The notes below the pieces were generated by a model. That model worked only from the letters and a program-made list of their open reading frames with translations. It was not told the DNA's origin and made no database searches. DNA of 64,000 nucleotides from Aliikangiella coralliicola (GTDB taxonomy: Bacteria; Pseudomonadota; Gammaproteobacteria; Enterobacterales; Kangiellaceae), in assembly GCF_007004725.1 (NCBI RefSeq), contig NZ_ML660162.1, positions 620,001-684,000 on the forward strand. Reading direction: 5' to 3'. Position numbers and translations under genes: made by a program. The stretch's first letter is position 1. Every line of letters begins with the position of its first letter. Positions 45,240 to 53,838 of this stretch are shown piece after piece.

Positions 45240-46028
45240 ATGAAAACCAAAATTGCTGTTAATGCCGCTTCTGGAAAAATGGGGCAGCAAGTTATTAGTC
45301 AAGCAACCTCACATTCGCAGGTGGAGCTCACTGCCGCTTTCTGCCGTTCGGACCATCGATTGTTAGGACGTCAGGTGGGGTTTAACAATATTGAATACAC
45401 CAGTGATATTGAGCAAGGTCTAAACCAGAGTGATGTCGTTATTGATTTTAGTTTACCTGAAGGAACAATGGAGCTGGTAAAGCAAACGGCTAAAACTAAA
45501 ACGCCATTAATTATTGGTACAACAGGTTTTAGTGACGAGCAAATTAGTGAACTCAAAGATGCCGCGAAAAATTTTCCTGTGTTACTTGCGCCAAATACCA
45601 GCATTGGTGTTAATTCTACTTTAGCATTATTGTCTTTGGCGGCAAAAATGCTTGGTAAACAAGCCGACATTGAAATTATCGAAGCCCATCATAAGCACAA
45701 AATTGATGCGCCGTCAGGGACGGCGATTCGAATGGGTCAGGCCATTGCCGAAGCAATGGGAGAGAATTTTAACGACCTCAAAACAACCGATAGCCGTTTT
45801 GAAAAAAGAACGCGCAAAAAAGGTGAAATCGGTATGTCCGTCATTCGAGCTGGGGAAATTATTGGTGAACATAAAGTATTATTTGCGCTGGATAACGAAA
45901 TCATCAGTATTGAGCATAAAGCACAAAATCGCCATTGTTTTGCGGAAGGCGCGGTGGAAGCTGCAGTTTGGTTAGCGCAGCAGCCAGCGGGTTTTTATAC
46001 TATGCAGGACTTTTTAGCGAACCGGTAA
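45240..46028 (+). CDS. dapB: 4-hydroxy-tetrahydrodipicolinate reductase
   Basis: DapB is an NAD(P)H-dependent step of lysine and diaminopimelate synthesis. The 262-aa protein shows the Rossmann start IAVNAASGKMGQQVI, GTTGFSDEQI, APNTSIGVNS, the catalytic IEAHHKHKIDAPSGTA block (His-His and Lys) and EIGMSVIRAGEIIGEHKV. The first loop reads AASGKMGQ, where G-x-x-G-x-M-G is usual. In many gammaproteobacteria dapB follows dnaJ directly; here about 11 kb lies between them, and carAB does not follow. Confidence 0.96.
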   Translation: MKTKIAVNAASGKMGQQVISQATSHSQVELTAAFCRSDHRLLGRQVGFNNIEYTSDIEQGLNQSDVVIDFSLPEGTMELVKQTAKTKTPLIIGTTGFSDEQISELKDAAKNFPVLLAPNTSIGVNSTLALLSLAAKMLGKQADIEIIEAHHKHKIDAPSGTAIRMGQAIAEAMGENFNDLKTTDSRFEKRTRKKGEIGMSVIRAGEIIGEHKVLFALDNEIISIEHKAQNRHCFAEGAVEAAVWLAQQPAGFYTMQDFLANR

Positions 46029-46053
46029 AATCGTCAACAGGAAAGGACAAATA

Positions 46054-46082
46054 AAAAACGGGGCGCTAGTTGCCCCGTTTTT
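46054..46082. terminator. Bidirectional terminator between dapB and sucB
   Basis: An 11-bp perfect stem AAAAACGGGGC/GCCCCGTTTTT with a 7-nt loop and A- and T-runs on both sides, between two convergent genes. Confidence 0.9.
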
Positions 46083-46114
46083 CGTCGATGCTTTTAAGTG
46101 CTGCAATCTATATA

Positions 46115-47320
46115 TTACAGTCCTAAAAGTAACCGCTCCGGCTCTTCAAGCAGCTCTTTTATCGTTACCAAAAATCCAACCGCTTCTTTGCCATCGATTA
46201 GTCGGTGATCATAAGAAAGCGCCAGGTACATCATTGGTAAAATTACGACTTCACCATTAACCGCCATGGGGCGATCTTGGATTTTGTGCATACCCAGAAT
46301 TGCAGTTTGCGGTGGATTAACGATAGGCGTTGAAAGTAACGAACCAAATACGCCGCCATTTGAAACCGTGAAAGTTCCACCGGTCATGTCATCGATTGAT
46401 AGTTTTCCATCTCGGGCTTTTATGCCATAGCCGCGAATATTATTTTCAATATCGGCGAGGCTCATATTATCAACATTTCTTAATACTGGAACGACTAGTC
46501 CCCGTGGTGAAGACACTGCAACACCGACGTCTTGATAACTATGGTAAATAATATCGTTGCCATCGATAGAGGCATTAACTGCTGGAAAACGCTTTAGCGC
46601 TTCAACTGATGCTCTAACAAAAAATGACATAAAACCTAGGCGAGTATCATGACGTTTTTCAAATTCATCTTTGTACTTGGCACGTAAGTCCATAATCGGT
46701 TTCATATTCACTTCGTTGAAAGTGGACAGCATGGCCATATTTTGCTGTGCTTCAACTAAGCGATTCGCGATTTTTGCGCGCAATCTCGACATAGGTTCGC
46801 GTCGCTCGAAACGCTCTCCCTGTGGAATGACTGGTTCGCTTGGCGCTTTGCTGCTTGCTGCAGGTGCTGCTTCTTTGTTTGATCGGTTTTCAATAAAGGC
46901 CATCACGTCTTCTTTGACAATGCGTCCATTTTTGCCCGTTCCTTGAATGAGATCAGGATTAATTTCATATTCAGCCACCAGCTTTCTTACTGCTGGGCTA
47001 AGAATAGCATCACTGCTATCAGCTTCTGCGCTGCCGCTTGAAGATTCTTCGTCGGTTGATGGCGCTGAAGTAGAACCACCTGCGCCGGCATCATAGTGCC
47101 CAATGACTTCATCACTCAGCACCGTGTCTCCTTCATCCTTAAGAATTTTGCTTAGTGTACCGTCTTCAGGAGCCACCACTTCGATGACGACTTTGTCGGT
47201 TTCTATATCAACAATCAATTCGTCTCGTGAGAAAGCTTCGCCAGCACTTTTGTGCCAGGTAGCGATGGTTCCGTCTGCTACAGATTCTGGAAATGTTGGA
47301 GCTTTTATTTCAGTAGCCAT
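46115..47320 (-). CDS. sucB: 2-oxoglutarate dehydrogenase E2, dihydrolipoamide succinyltransferase
   Basis: E2 core of the 2-oxoglutarate dehydrogenase complex; it transfers the succinyl group to CoA. The 401-aa protein has the N-terminal lipoyl domain with the modified Lys in [11 protein letters not shown] (residue about 43), an Ala/Ser/Pro/Glu hinge (75-100), the E1/E3-binding domain (about 105-142: [33 protein letters not shown]), a second linker and the catalytic domain ending in [19 protein letters not shown] (His and Asp active site). It lies 96 bp after sucA. No lpd gene for E3 follows, so E3 is shared from elsewhere. Confidence 0.96.
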   Translation of the reverse strand: MATEIKAPTFPESVADGTIATWHKSAGEAFSRDELIVDIETDKVVIEVVAPEDGTLSKILKDEGDTVLSDEVIGHYDAGAGGSTSAPSTDEESSSGSAEADSSDAILSPAVRKLVAEYEINPDLIQGTGKNGRIVKEDVMAFIENRSNKEAAPAASSKAPSEPVIPQGERFERREPMSRLRAKIANRLVEAQQNMAMLSTFNEVNMKPIMDLRAKYKDEFEKRHDTRLGFMSFFVRASVEALKRFPAVNASIDGNDIIYHSYQDVGVAVSSPRGLVVPVLRNVDNMSLADIENNIRGYGIKARDGKLSIDDMTGGTFTVSNGGVFGSLLSTPIVNPPQTAILGMHKIQDRPMAVNGEVVILPMMYLALSYDHRLIDGKEAVGFLVTIKELLEEPERLLLGL

Positions 47321-47416
47321 GATTATTCCTATAAGGTTTTGTTATCTATTAATTTCGTTCAATACTGATTTTTTATTAATGCCCACATCTCTGGAGCACT
47401 CAATTAATTTGGGGTC

Positions 47417-50239
47417 TTACTTTTGACCTATCGCCTGTGTAATAAACTCTTCCAACTGTTTTAAATGTAATGCCATATAACCCGCTGCCGGTGCGGCTGA
47501 GGCTTCTCTTCCGGCAAATTCAACTAGCAAGTTTTCGTTATGGGCATGAACTACATCTTTTAGATGGTGATGAGAGCTATACCAGGCACCTTGATTTTTG
47601 GGCTCTTCCTGACACCATATCGCTTTATCAAGGTTCTTATACTCAGAAATTGCTGCTTTTAATTCTTCTTCAGGGAATGGATAAAGCTGCTCTATTCTTA
47701 CAATCGCGATATGCTCAGCGTTAATCTGGCGACGTCTCTCAAGTAAATCGTAATAAACTCGCCCACTACACATTACTAGCCTGGTGACTTTTTCTGGAGA
47801 AATATCGTCAGTTTCAGGTAATACGTTTTTAAAGCTACCGTTAGCAAGCTCTTCCATAGTGGAAACTGCTTCTTTGTGGCGCAATAGACTTTTGGGCGAC
47901 ATGATGACCAATGGTCTTCTCATCGGGCGAATAACCTGACGGCGTAATAAGTGGAAAATTTGTGCCGGCGTCGTTGGAACGCAAACCTGAATGTTATGTT
48001 CGGCGCAAAGCTGTAAAAAGCGTTCAAGTCTTGCGGATGAATGCTCTGGTCCCTGCCCTTCATAACCATGGGGTAGCAACATGGTTAATCCACATAACCG
48101 GCCCCATTTATGTTCACCACTGGTTATAAATTGGTCGATAATCATTTGCGCGCCATTGGCAAAATCACCAAACTGGGCTTCCCAGATAACCATGGTCATC
48201 GGGTTAGTTGTTGCATAACCATATTCAAATCCGAGTACCGCTAATTCAGACAAGAATGAATCGTAGATGGTGAATCGCTTCTCAACATTTTGCAGGTTTT
48301 GTAATGGAACGTAAGATTCACCGGTTTTCTGGTGGTGCAATACGGCATGACGATGAGAGAAAGTTCCTCGACCAACATCTTGCCCGGTGATTCTTACAGA
48401 ATTGCCACCCTTCAAAATACTGCCGTATGCGAGTGTTTCGGCAAATCCCCAATTTACGGGAAGTTCGCCACTCGCCATCAGTTTTCGATCTTCAATGACT
48501 TTTTGAACCTGGCGTTGTAATGCAAATCCTTCCGGTACTTCACAAAACTCACCGGCTAATTCTACTAAGGCTTGTTGATCATAAGTTGTATCAGCGGGTG
48601 TATCCCAGTCATGGCCCAGATAAGGTGTCCAATCGAAAAACAGGGCTTTGTCAGGATCCTCAACCAGGCCTTTAACGACGCTATTGCCTTTTTCCAGGTT
48701 GGCACGATATTCATCAGCCATCTGGTTGATTTGTTGGTTAGTTATCTGATTATGCTCCACCAGGCTTTTACTGTATTGGGACAAAACAGACGGTAATTTT
48801 CGAATAATGCTATACATCAATGGCTGAGTGCCAAAGGGCTCATCAGCTTCATTGTGACCGCGGCGCCGGTAGCAAACCAGGTCAATGACAATGTCTTTTT
48901 TGAAACGGAAACGATAGTCGATGGCAAGCTGGCTAACAAAAAGAACCGCTTCTGGATCGTCACCATTAACATGAAGAATTGGCGCTTCGACAACTTTAGC
49001 AACGTCGGTGCAGTATTCAGTTGAGCGCGCATCTTCTTTTTTACTGGTTGTAAAACCGACCTGATTATTAATAATGATATGGACGGTACCGCCGGTTTTA
49101 TAGGCGCGAGTCTGAGACATTTGCAGGGTTTCCATCACCACACCCTGGCCGGAAAAGGCCGCGTCTCCATGAATGTTGATTGGAACTACGGTATCACCGG
49201 ACAAATCTCTGCGTTTGTCCTGTCTGGCTCGTGCAGAGCCTTGAACAACCGGCGAAACAATTTCCAGGTGACTGGGGTTAAATGCCAGGGCTAAATGAAT
49301 TTCTCCACCTGGTGTCATAACATTGGACGAAAATCCTTGATGATATTTTACATCGCCCGAACCCATTTCATATTCGGCAGTTCCTTCGAATTCATCAATT
49401 AGCTCAGAAGCTTTTTTGCCTAGTGTATTAATCAGAACATTCAATCTGCCGCGGTGTGCCATGCCGATGACAACTTCTTTGGTGTTGTAACTTCCGGCTT
49501 TTTGTATCAGCTCGTCGACGATGGGAATTAAACTTTCTCCACCTTCAAGTCCGAAGCGTTTCGTTCCGGGGTATTTAGCGCCAAGGTATTTTTCCAGGCC
49601 TTCGGCGGCAATTAACCGATCCAACAACTTAAGTTTGGTCTGTTGGTCATATTTGGGGTGAGACTGAACCGACTCTAACCTTTCTTGAAACCACTTTTTC
49701 TCTTCACTGTTAACAATGTGCATAAACTCAGCACCAACCGAGGTACAGTATGTCTTTTTCAGTGCGTCGATAATATTTTTCAGCGTGGCTTGCTCTTCGC
49801 CGAAATAAAGTGTTTTGGTTTGAAATTTAGTGTTTAGGTCAAGCTCTGATAAGCCATGATAGCCGAGTGCTAAATCAACCACCGGCTTCCTTTCCATGAG
49901 TCCTAGCGGGTCCAGGCTGGCGACTTGATGTCCCCTGACGCGATAAGCTTCTATCAATTCTAAAACAGCAACTTGTTTCGTTTCATGTTCGATAGAAACA
50001 GTGCCGCTAATTTTGCGTCGGTTACTGAGTTGGGAAAATTGTTCTTTGACTTGTGCGTGTGAAATGTCTTTTTGACCTGCAGGAAGTTCACTGGCAATGG
50101 ATTTAAAGTAAGCTCTCCACTCTTCCGACACCGATTCTTCTGAATCCAGATATTGCTCATAGAGCTCTTCTACGTAAGAAGCACTGCCACCGGAAAGGCT
50201 GCTACTACTTCGCATTCGGTCGATATATTTTTCCTGCAT
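47417..50239 (-). CDS. sucA: 2-oxoglutarate dehydrogenase E1
   Basis: This TPP-dependent decarboxylase is the first component of the complex. The 940-aa protein (E. coli 933) begins with the E2-binding N-terminal helix containing SYVEELYEQYLDSEESVSEEWRAYF. The active-site blocks include EFMHI, GMAHRGRLNVLINTLGK, SHLEIVSPVVQGSARARQD, HGDAAFSGQGVVMETLQMS (GDA TPP motif), GHNEADEP, GQDVGRGTFSHRHAV and PHGYEGQGPEHSSARLERFLQL. The C terminus is normal. No sdh genes adjoin, unlike the E. coli sdh-suc cluster. Confidence 0.97.
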   Translation of the reverse strand: MQEKYIDRMRSSSSLSGGSASYVEELYEQYLDSEESVSEEWRAYFKSIASELPAGQKDISHAQVKEQFSQLSNRRKISGTVSIEHETKQVAVLELIEAYRVRGHQVASLDPLGLMERKPVVDLALGYHGLSELDLNTKFQTKTLYFGEEQATLKNIIDALKKTYCTSVGAEFMHIVNSEEKKWFQERLESVQSHPKYDQQTKLKLLDRLIAAEGLEKYLGAKYPGTKRFGLEGGESLIPIVDELIQKAGSYNTKEVVIGMAHRGRLNVLINTLGKKASELIDEFEGTAEYEMGSGDVKYHQGFSSNVMTPGGEIHLALAFNPSHLEIVSPVVQGSARARQDKRRDLSGDTVVPINIHGDAAFSGQGVVMETLQMSQTRAYKTGGTVHIIINNQVGFTTSKKEDARSTEYCTDVAKVVEAPILHVNGDDPEAVLFVSQLAIDYRFRFKKDIVIDLVCYRRRGHNEADEPFGTQPLMYSIIRKLPSVLSQYSKSLVEHNQITNQQINQMADEYRANLEKGNSVVKGLVEDPDKALFFDWTPYLGHDWDTPADTTYDQQALVELAGEFCEVPEGFALQRQVQKVIEDRKLMASGELPVNWGFAETLAYGSILKGGNSVRITGQDVGRGTFSHRHAVLHHQKTGESYVPLQNLQNVEKRFTIYDSFLSELAVLGFEYGYATTNPMTMVIWEAQFGDFANGAQMIIDQFITSGEHKWGRLCGLTMLLPHGYEGQGPEHSSARLERFLQLCAEHNIQVCVPTTPAQIFHLLRRQVIRPMRRPLVIMSPKSLLRHKEAVSTMEELANGSFKNVLPETDDISPEKVTRLVMCSGRVYYDLLERRRQINAEHIAIVRIEQLYPFPEEELKAAISEYKNLDKAIWCQEEPKNQGAWYSSHHHLKDVVHAHNENLLVEFAGREASAAPAAGYMALHLKQLEEFITQAIGQK

Positions 50240-50657
50240 TGTTGTTCTCTAGTGTTCCAGGTTAGCTTAAAGTCTGTCTTATGAATCCGTCTTAAAATCG
50301 GTTCGAAATCGCATTTTTAATCGTTAAGTTAAGCGCGTTGATTGTATTATTTTAGATAGCATTGGCCAAAACGCTTAATAAAACTGTATTTTAATTAACC
50401 ATTCGCTGTTTTAATTGGGATAATCATTGGTTTCCAAAGGGTGAAATAGGGAATTTAAGACATCGTTATAACAATATTTAGTTAACAATTCTGGTTGTTT
50501 GGTTCGGTAACGGTCCATTTTTAAAAATGTGTGTTGACAGCCCTTGTTTTGCAGGCGGATCCTAACTTTTTAATCGCCTCAGGTCTATAGCTCAATAACT
50601 GAATTGTATTAAAAAATTCGACTGCCTCAGCATAATTTTAGTGATTATAAAATAAGT

Positions 50658-50676
50658 GATAATGATTATCATTAAT
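50658..50676. promoter_or_regulatory. Fur box (iron-response operator)
   Basis: GATAATGATTATCATTAAT matches the 19-bp Fur consensus at 16 positions and is nearly palindromic. It overlaps or adjoins a minus-strand -10-like TATAAT at 50644-50649 directed at sucA, 419 bp away. Fur with Fe2+ would repress from here. Confidence 0.65.
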
Positions 50677-50732
50677 GGGCTTGTCTTTTTTCAGTTTTTT
50701 GTACTTCTAAGCCGTTTTTGTCGCACCAGTTA

Positions 50733-50771
50733 CTAAAAATCGAGTTAATTACCAATTAACCCGATTTTTAG
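50733..50771. terminator. Long bidirectional hairpin after the DoxX gene
   Basis: Arms of 18 nt (CTAAAAATCG-A-GTTAATT and its near complement, one mismatch) with a 3-nt loop. It lies 24 bp beyond the stop of the DoxX gene on the minus strand, and its AT-rich arms supply a T-run in either direction. Confidence 0.65.
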
Positions 50772-50794
50772 TCTTAGAGTTTTCAATTGAAAAG

Positions 50795-51400
50795 TTAGCT
50801 TTTGTTGAAATGCTTATCCAGAAAGTAGTCAACGCTAAATAGCTTACCGCCGCCGCTGAAAAACAGGGCAAGTAGCATGACAAAATAAGTGACTCCAAAC
50901 TCAATTCCGTTATTTAGGCTAGCGATACTCCCTTTTTCGGTTAGCCAGTCATAATTACCGTGTTCTTGTAAAATACTCTTTGCGCGAGATAACCTTTCAA
51001 CAGCGACTTCAGTGTTTTCTGTTGCTCCCCAACTATTCAAATCATGTATAGCCTGCCAGCCGTTCTCCCAGTGGACAGCAAAAATAGCGACTAACATGGT
51101 TACCATTAAGGGAATAGCGATCCAGCGTGTAGCAAGTCCAATTAATAATAAAATGGCGCCTATTGTTTCCGTGCCTGCTGCCAGACCTGCCATCACCTCA
51201 GGAAAAGGTAAGCCTAATCCCCAATCTGAATTTCCAAACCATGCAACGACATCTTCAAATCCATTCAGTTTATTGGTGCCGGCAACCCAAAATACGGGGA
51301 ATAGGAATAATCTGAGTGCTAAGGGGCCAAGCCCAGAAATTAAGTCTGTTTTGTTAAAGATTGCATTGTGTAACTTATAATAATTTTCGACTAGCTTCAT
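50795..51400 (-). CDS. DoxX family membrane protein
   Basis: A 201-aa inner-membrane protein with four helices (about 20-40, 75-95, 100-118 and 165-185). It shows LALRLFLFPVFWVAGTNKLNGF and MAGLAAGTETIGAILLLIGLATRWIAIPLM, both DoxX/DoxD-like blocks. The chosen ATG has GGAGA about 11 nt upstream; a longer frame begins 69 bp earlier but looks random. Family members are linked to redox of thiosulfate, quinones or metal-stress, but no single function is established. Long loop at about 120-160 is specific to this protein. Confidence 0.82.
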   Translation of the reverse strand: MKLVENYYKLHNAIFNKTDLISGLGPLALRLFLFPVFWVAGTNKLNGFEDVVAWFGNSDWGLGLPFPEVMAGLAAGTETIGAILLLIGLATRWIAIPLMVTMLVAIFAVHWENGWQAIHDLNSWGATENTEVAVERLSRAKSILQEHGNYDWLTEKGSIASLNNGIEFGVTYFVMLLALFFSGGGKLFSVDYFLDKHFNKS

Positions 51401-51485
51401 CAAAATAAAAATCTCCGACCATTTAATTAGATTGTTCTCAAAGACTGATGAAGTGGCAAAATGTTTCACACTGCTGAATTATTCG

Positions 51486-52211
51486 TTACTGCTGCAGGCC
51501 GTACCACCTTTCCATCGCCAGTTTATCCAGTGCTGATAGTTCGCTTTTCGCAAGAATCAGTTTTTCGGTGTTATCTTCCAGGACGACTACTTGAGGATAG
51601 TTCATTATCGAGTGTTGGTCATAGATAGTGGCGTTAATTTTCTGACTTGGTAGCGGCTGATTGATTTCTCTGCACTTGATTGTTGCTTTTTGCCCCAGAT
51701 AGCCGAGTTGCTTCATTCGAGGAATGCAATTTTCGATATGTTTTTGAATGGGAGCGTTGCCGAAGGGCCAGGTAGGATTACGGTATTCGTGTTCAAATCC
51801 CAGTGCGTGACCAAATTCATGAAGAACATACCGTTTTGCCAGTTCAGGTGCCAGTTGTTCCTGACTTAGCCGGTTGAGTAATAATGTTGGGGTTGTTCCA
51901 GCGTAGTCTCCATGGTCACCTAACATCGAGCCGGTATGAGAGCTAAAACTAATTCGGATGTGAGTGTCGATGGATTTAGAGTCTATTTTGCTAATAAAGC
52001 GCAACTTCAGACTGGTATTCTCTACCCAAAGCGGCGCAATGTTTTTGACCAGATCGATTTGTTGGGCTGATCCGTCAAGAAACACCACATTCAGTACCAT
52101 GTTCTGAGGCCACATTTTATCTTTGACTAAAACCGCAGCACGACCTGTTTGGCTGTATGAGAGCGCAAGAAGCAGGTAAGCGATGGTTAATTGAATGAAA
52201 GTTCGGTTCAT
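51486..52211 (-). CDS. Secreted zinc metalloprotease (astacin/matrixin-like)
   Basis: A 241-aa exported protease with a signal peptide (about 1-25). The site YVLHEFGHALGFEHEYRNP is an extended HExxHxxGxxHE motif: three His zinc ligands plus the Glu typical of astacins. A Met-turn-like SIMNYPQVV (about residue 206) follows. The N-terminal region is a short beta-sheet with VVFLDGSAQQIDLV and lacks a large propeptide. The substrate is unknown. It is followed in transcription by the DoxX gene after 85 bp. Confidence 0.85.
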   Translation of the reverse strand: MNRTFIQLTIAYLLLALSYSQTGRAAVLVKDKMWPQNMVLNVVFLDGSAQQIDLVKNIAPLWVENTSLKLRFISKIDSKSIDTHIRISFSSHTGSMLGDHGDYAGTTPTLLLNRLSQEQLAPELAKRYVLHEFGHALGFEHEYRNPTWPFGNAPIQKHIENCIPRMKQLGYLGQKATIKCREINQPLPSQKINATIYDQHSIMNYPQVVVLEDNTEKLILAKSELSALDKLAMERWYGLQQ

Positions 52212-52409
52212 CTTTGGCTGATATTAGTAAATGCGGGTATTAATTGAGCGGATACTATACCTGATAGTTACCCTTTAATCAGCAGAATGACGCAACAACT
52301 CAGTCAGAGTGTGACCTGTAGGTCAATCAATCAGGATGAAATTTCAGTGCAACGATACATTCAATCTTATAAAATGAATACACTTTAGATCGCTACTGAG
52401 AATTTTTAC

Positions 52410-53087
52410 ATGCGAAAGCCAATTATTGCGCCCTCTATTTTGTCCGCTGATTTTGCCCGTCTAGGGGAAGAAGTTGAAGCTGTTATCGCCGCTGGAGCTG
52501 ACTGGGTTCATTTTGATGTGATGGACAACCACTACGTTCCTAATTTGACCATTGGTCCGATGGTTTGTAAAGCATTGAGAAATCATGGCATTGAAGCACC
52601 GATTGATGTGCATTTGATGGTAAAGCCAGTTGATAGGATTATTCCGGACTTTGCTGAAGCTGGTGCGAGTATTATCACTTTTCATCCTGAGGCCAGTGAA
52701 CACATTGATAGAAGCCTGCAACTGATCCGTGATTCTGGCTGTCAGGCTGGTTTAGTTTTTAATCCTGCGACGCCGATACATTATCTGGAGCATGTAATGG
52801 ACAAGTTAGATGTCATCTTGTTGATGTCGGTTAACCCCGGTTTTGGTGGTCAGTCGTTTATTCCACAAACACTTAATAAGCTTAAACAGGTCAGAAGCTT
52901 AATTGATAACAGTGGTTATGATATACGCCTGGAGGTTGATGGCGGTGTTAAGGTTGATAATATCGGTGAAATTGCTGCCGCCGGTGCCGATGCTTTCGTT
53001 GCTGGGTCAGCTATTTTTAATGCCGAAGATTATCAAGCAACGATAGAGTCAATGCGACAAAATATTACTAAAGCTGTCGGCGCTTAA
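52410..53087 (+). CDS. rpe: Ribulose-phosphate 3-epimerase
   Basis: Rpe interconverts ribulose-5-P and xylulose-5-P in the pentose phosphate pathway. The 225-aa TIM barrel has [33 protein letters not shown] (metal His and Asp), [27 protein letters not shown] and [21 protein letters not shown]. All conserved residues are intact. trpG begins 5 bp after its stop. In related genomes gph and trpE usually stand between them. Confidence 0.97.
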   Translation: MRKPIIAPSILSADFARLGEEVEAVIAAGADWVHFDVMDNHYVPNLTIGPMVCKALRNHGIEAPIDVHLMVKPVDRIIPDFAEAGASIITFHPEASEHIDRSLQLIRDSGCQAGLVFNPATPIHYLEHVMDKLDVILLMSVNPGFGGQSFIPQTLNKLKQVRSLIDNSGYDIRLEVDGGVKVDNIGEIAAAGADAFVAGSAIFNAEDYQATIESMRQNITKAVGA

Positions 53088-53092
53088 TTATC

Positions 53093-53758
53093 GTGACAGC
53101 AAGTAAAAATGTCGGTCGTATTTTAATGATCGACAACTATGACTCCTTCACTTTTAATCTTGTTCATTATCTGCAGCAAATTACTGCTGAGATAAACGAC
53201 GATGAAGAGCAACAACAAAAAAGCGAAGTGGTTGTTAAGCGTAATGATCAGTTAACGCTAGCAGATATTGAGCGATTAGCGCCCTCCCATATTGTGATTT
53301 CGCCGGGGCCCTGTGATCCTGATAAAGCGGGGTTGTCATTGGATATCGTGAATCATTTCAAAGGCGTTATTCCAATTTTGGGTATCTGTCTTGGCCACCA
53401 GGTGATTGGGCAATGCTTCGGTGGAAAAGTTGTTAAAGCTGAAACTGTAGTTCATGGTAAAACGTCGAAAATTTATCACGTTAACCAAGGGATTTTTACA
53501 GGATTACCACAAGGGTTTACAGCTACTCGATATCATTCTTTGGTATTGGAAAAAGAATCATTGCCCGATTGTTTGCAAGTGACTGCCTGGACGAATTTTA
53601 ATTCCGATGAAAATCAGGATGATAGGCAAAATGATATTGAATATATTATGGGAATTAAGCATCGAGAATTTCCGATTGAGGGGGTTCAATTTCATCCTGA
53701 GTCTGTGCTGTCTCAGCATGGGGTCGAAATGTTACGTGTGTTTGTTCACAATAGTTAA
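53093..53758 (+). CDS. trpG: Anthranilate/aminodeoxychorismate synthase glutamine amidotransferase subunit
   Basis: A class I glutamine amidotransferase that supplies ammonia to TrpE or PabB. Motifs are [39 protein letters not shown] (nucleophile Cys), and [14 protein letters not shown] (His-Glu). At 221 aa it is longer than usual (about 195): an acidic insertion, [11 protein letters not shown] (about 34-44), lies after the first helix. The GTG start follows the rpe stop; the ATG at 53126 ([10 protein letters not shown]) is an alternative that would match the usual family start. No synthase large subunit is in this window, so trpG versus pabA cannot be decided. Confidence 0.9.
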   Translation: MTASKNVGRILMIDNYDSFTFNLVHYLQQITAEINDDEEQQQKSEVVVKRNDQLTLADIERLAPSHIVISPGPCDPDKAGLSLDIVNHFKGVIPILGICLGHQVIGQCFGGKVVKAETVVHGKTSKIYHVNQGIFTGLPQGFTATRYHSLVLEKESLPDCLQVTAWTNFNSDENQDDRQNDIEYIMGIKHREFPIEGVQFHPESVLSQHGVEMLRVFVHNS

Positions 53759-53838
53759 GATTGTGTAGAAAGGCGATTCAATTATCTAATGAAATTACAA
53801 ATAACGCTAATTTTTCGGTTTAGGCTTGTCGTTTCAAT

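Larger units (their letters stand above)
50240..50794. other. 555-bp intergenic region upstream of sucA
   Basis: AT-rich DNA without a protein gene. It contains a Fur box (50658-50676), a minus-strand TATAAT (50644-50649) pointing toward sucA, and a long inverted repeat (50733-50771) that ends the DoxX gene. The distance leaves room for a long sucA leader or a small RNA. Confidence 0.5.
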
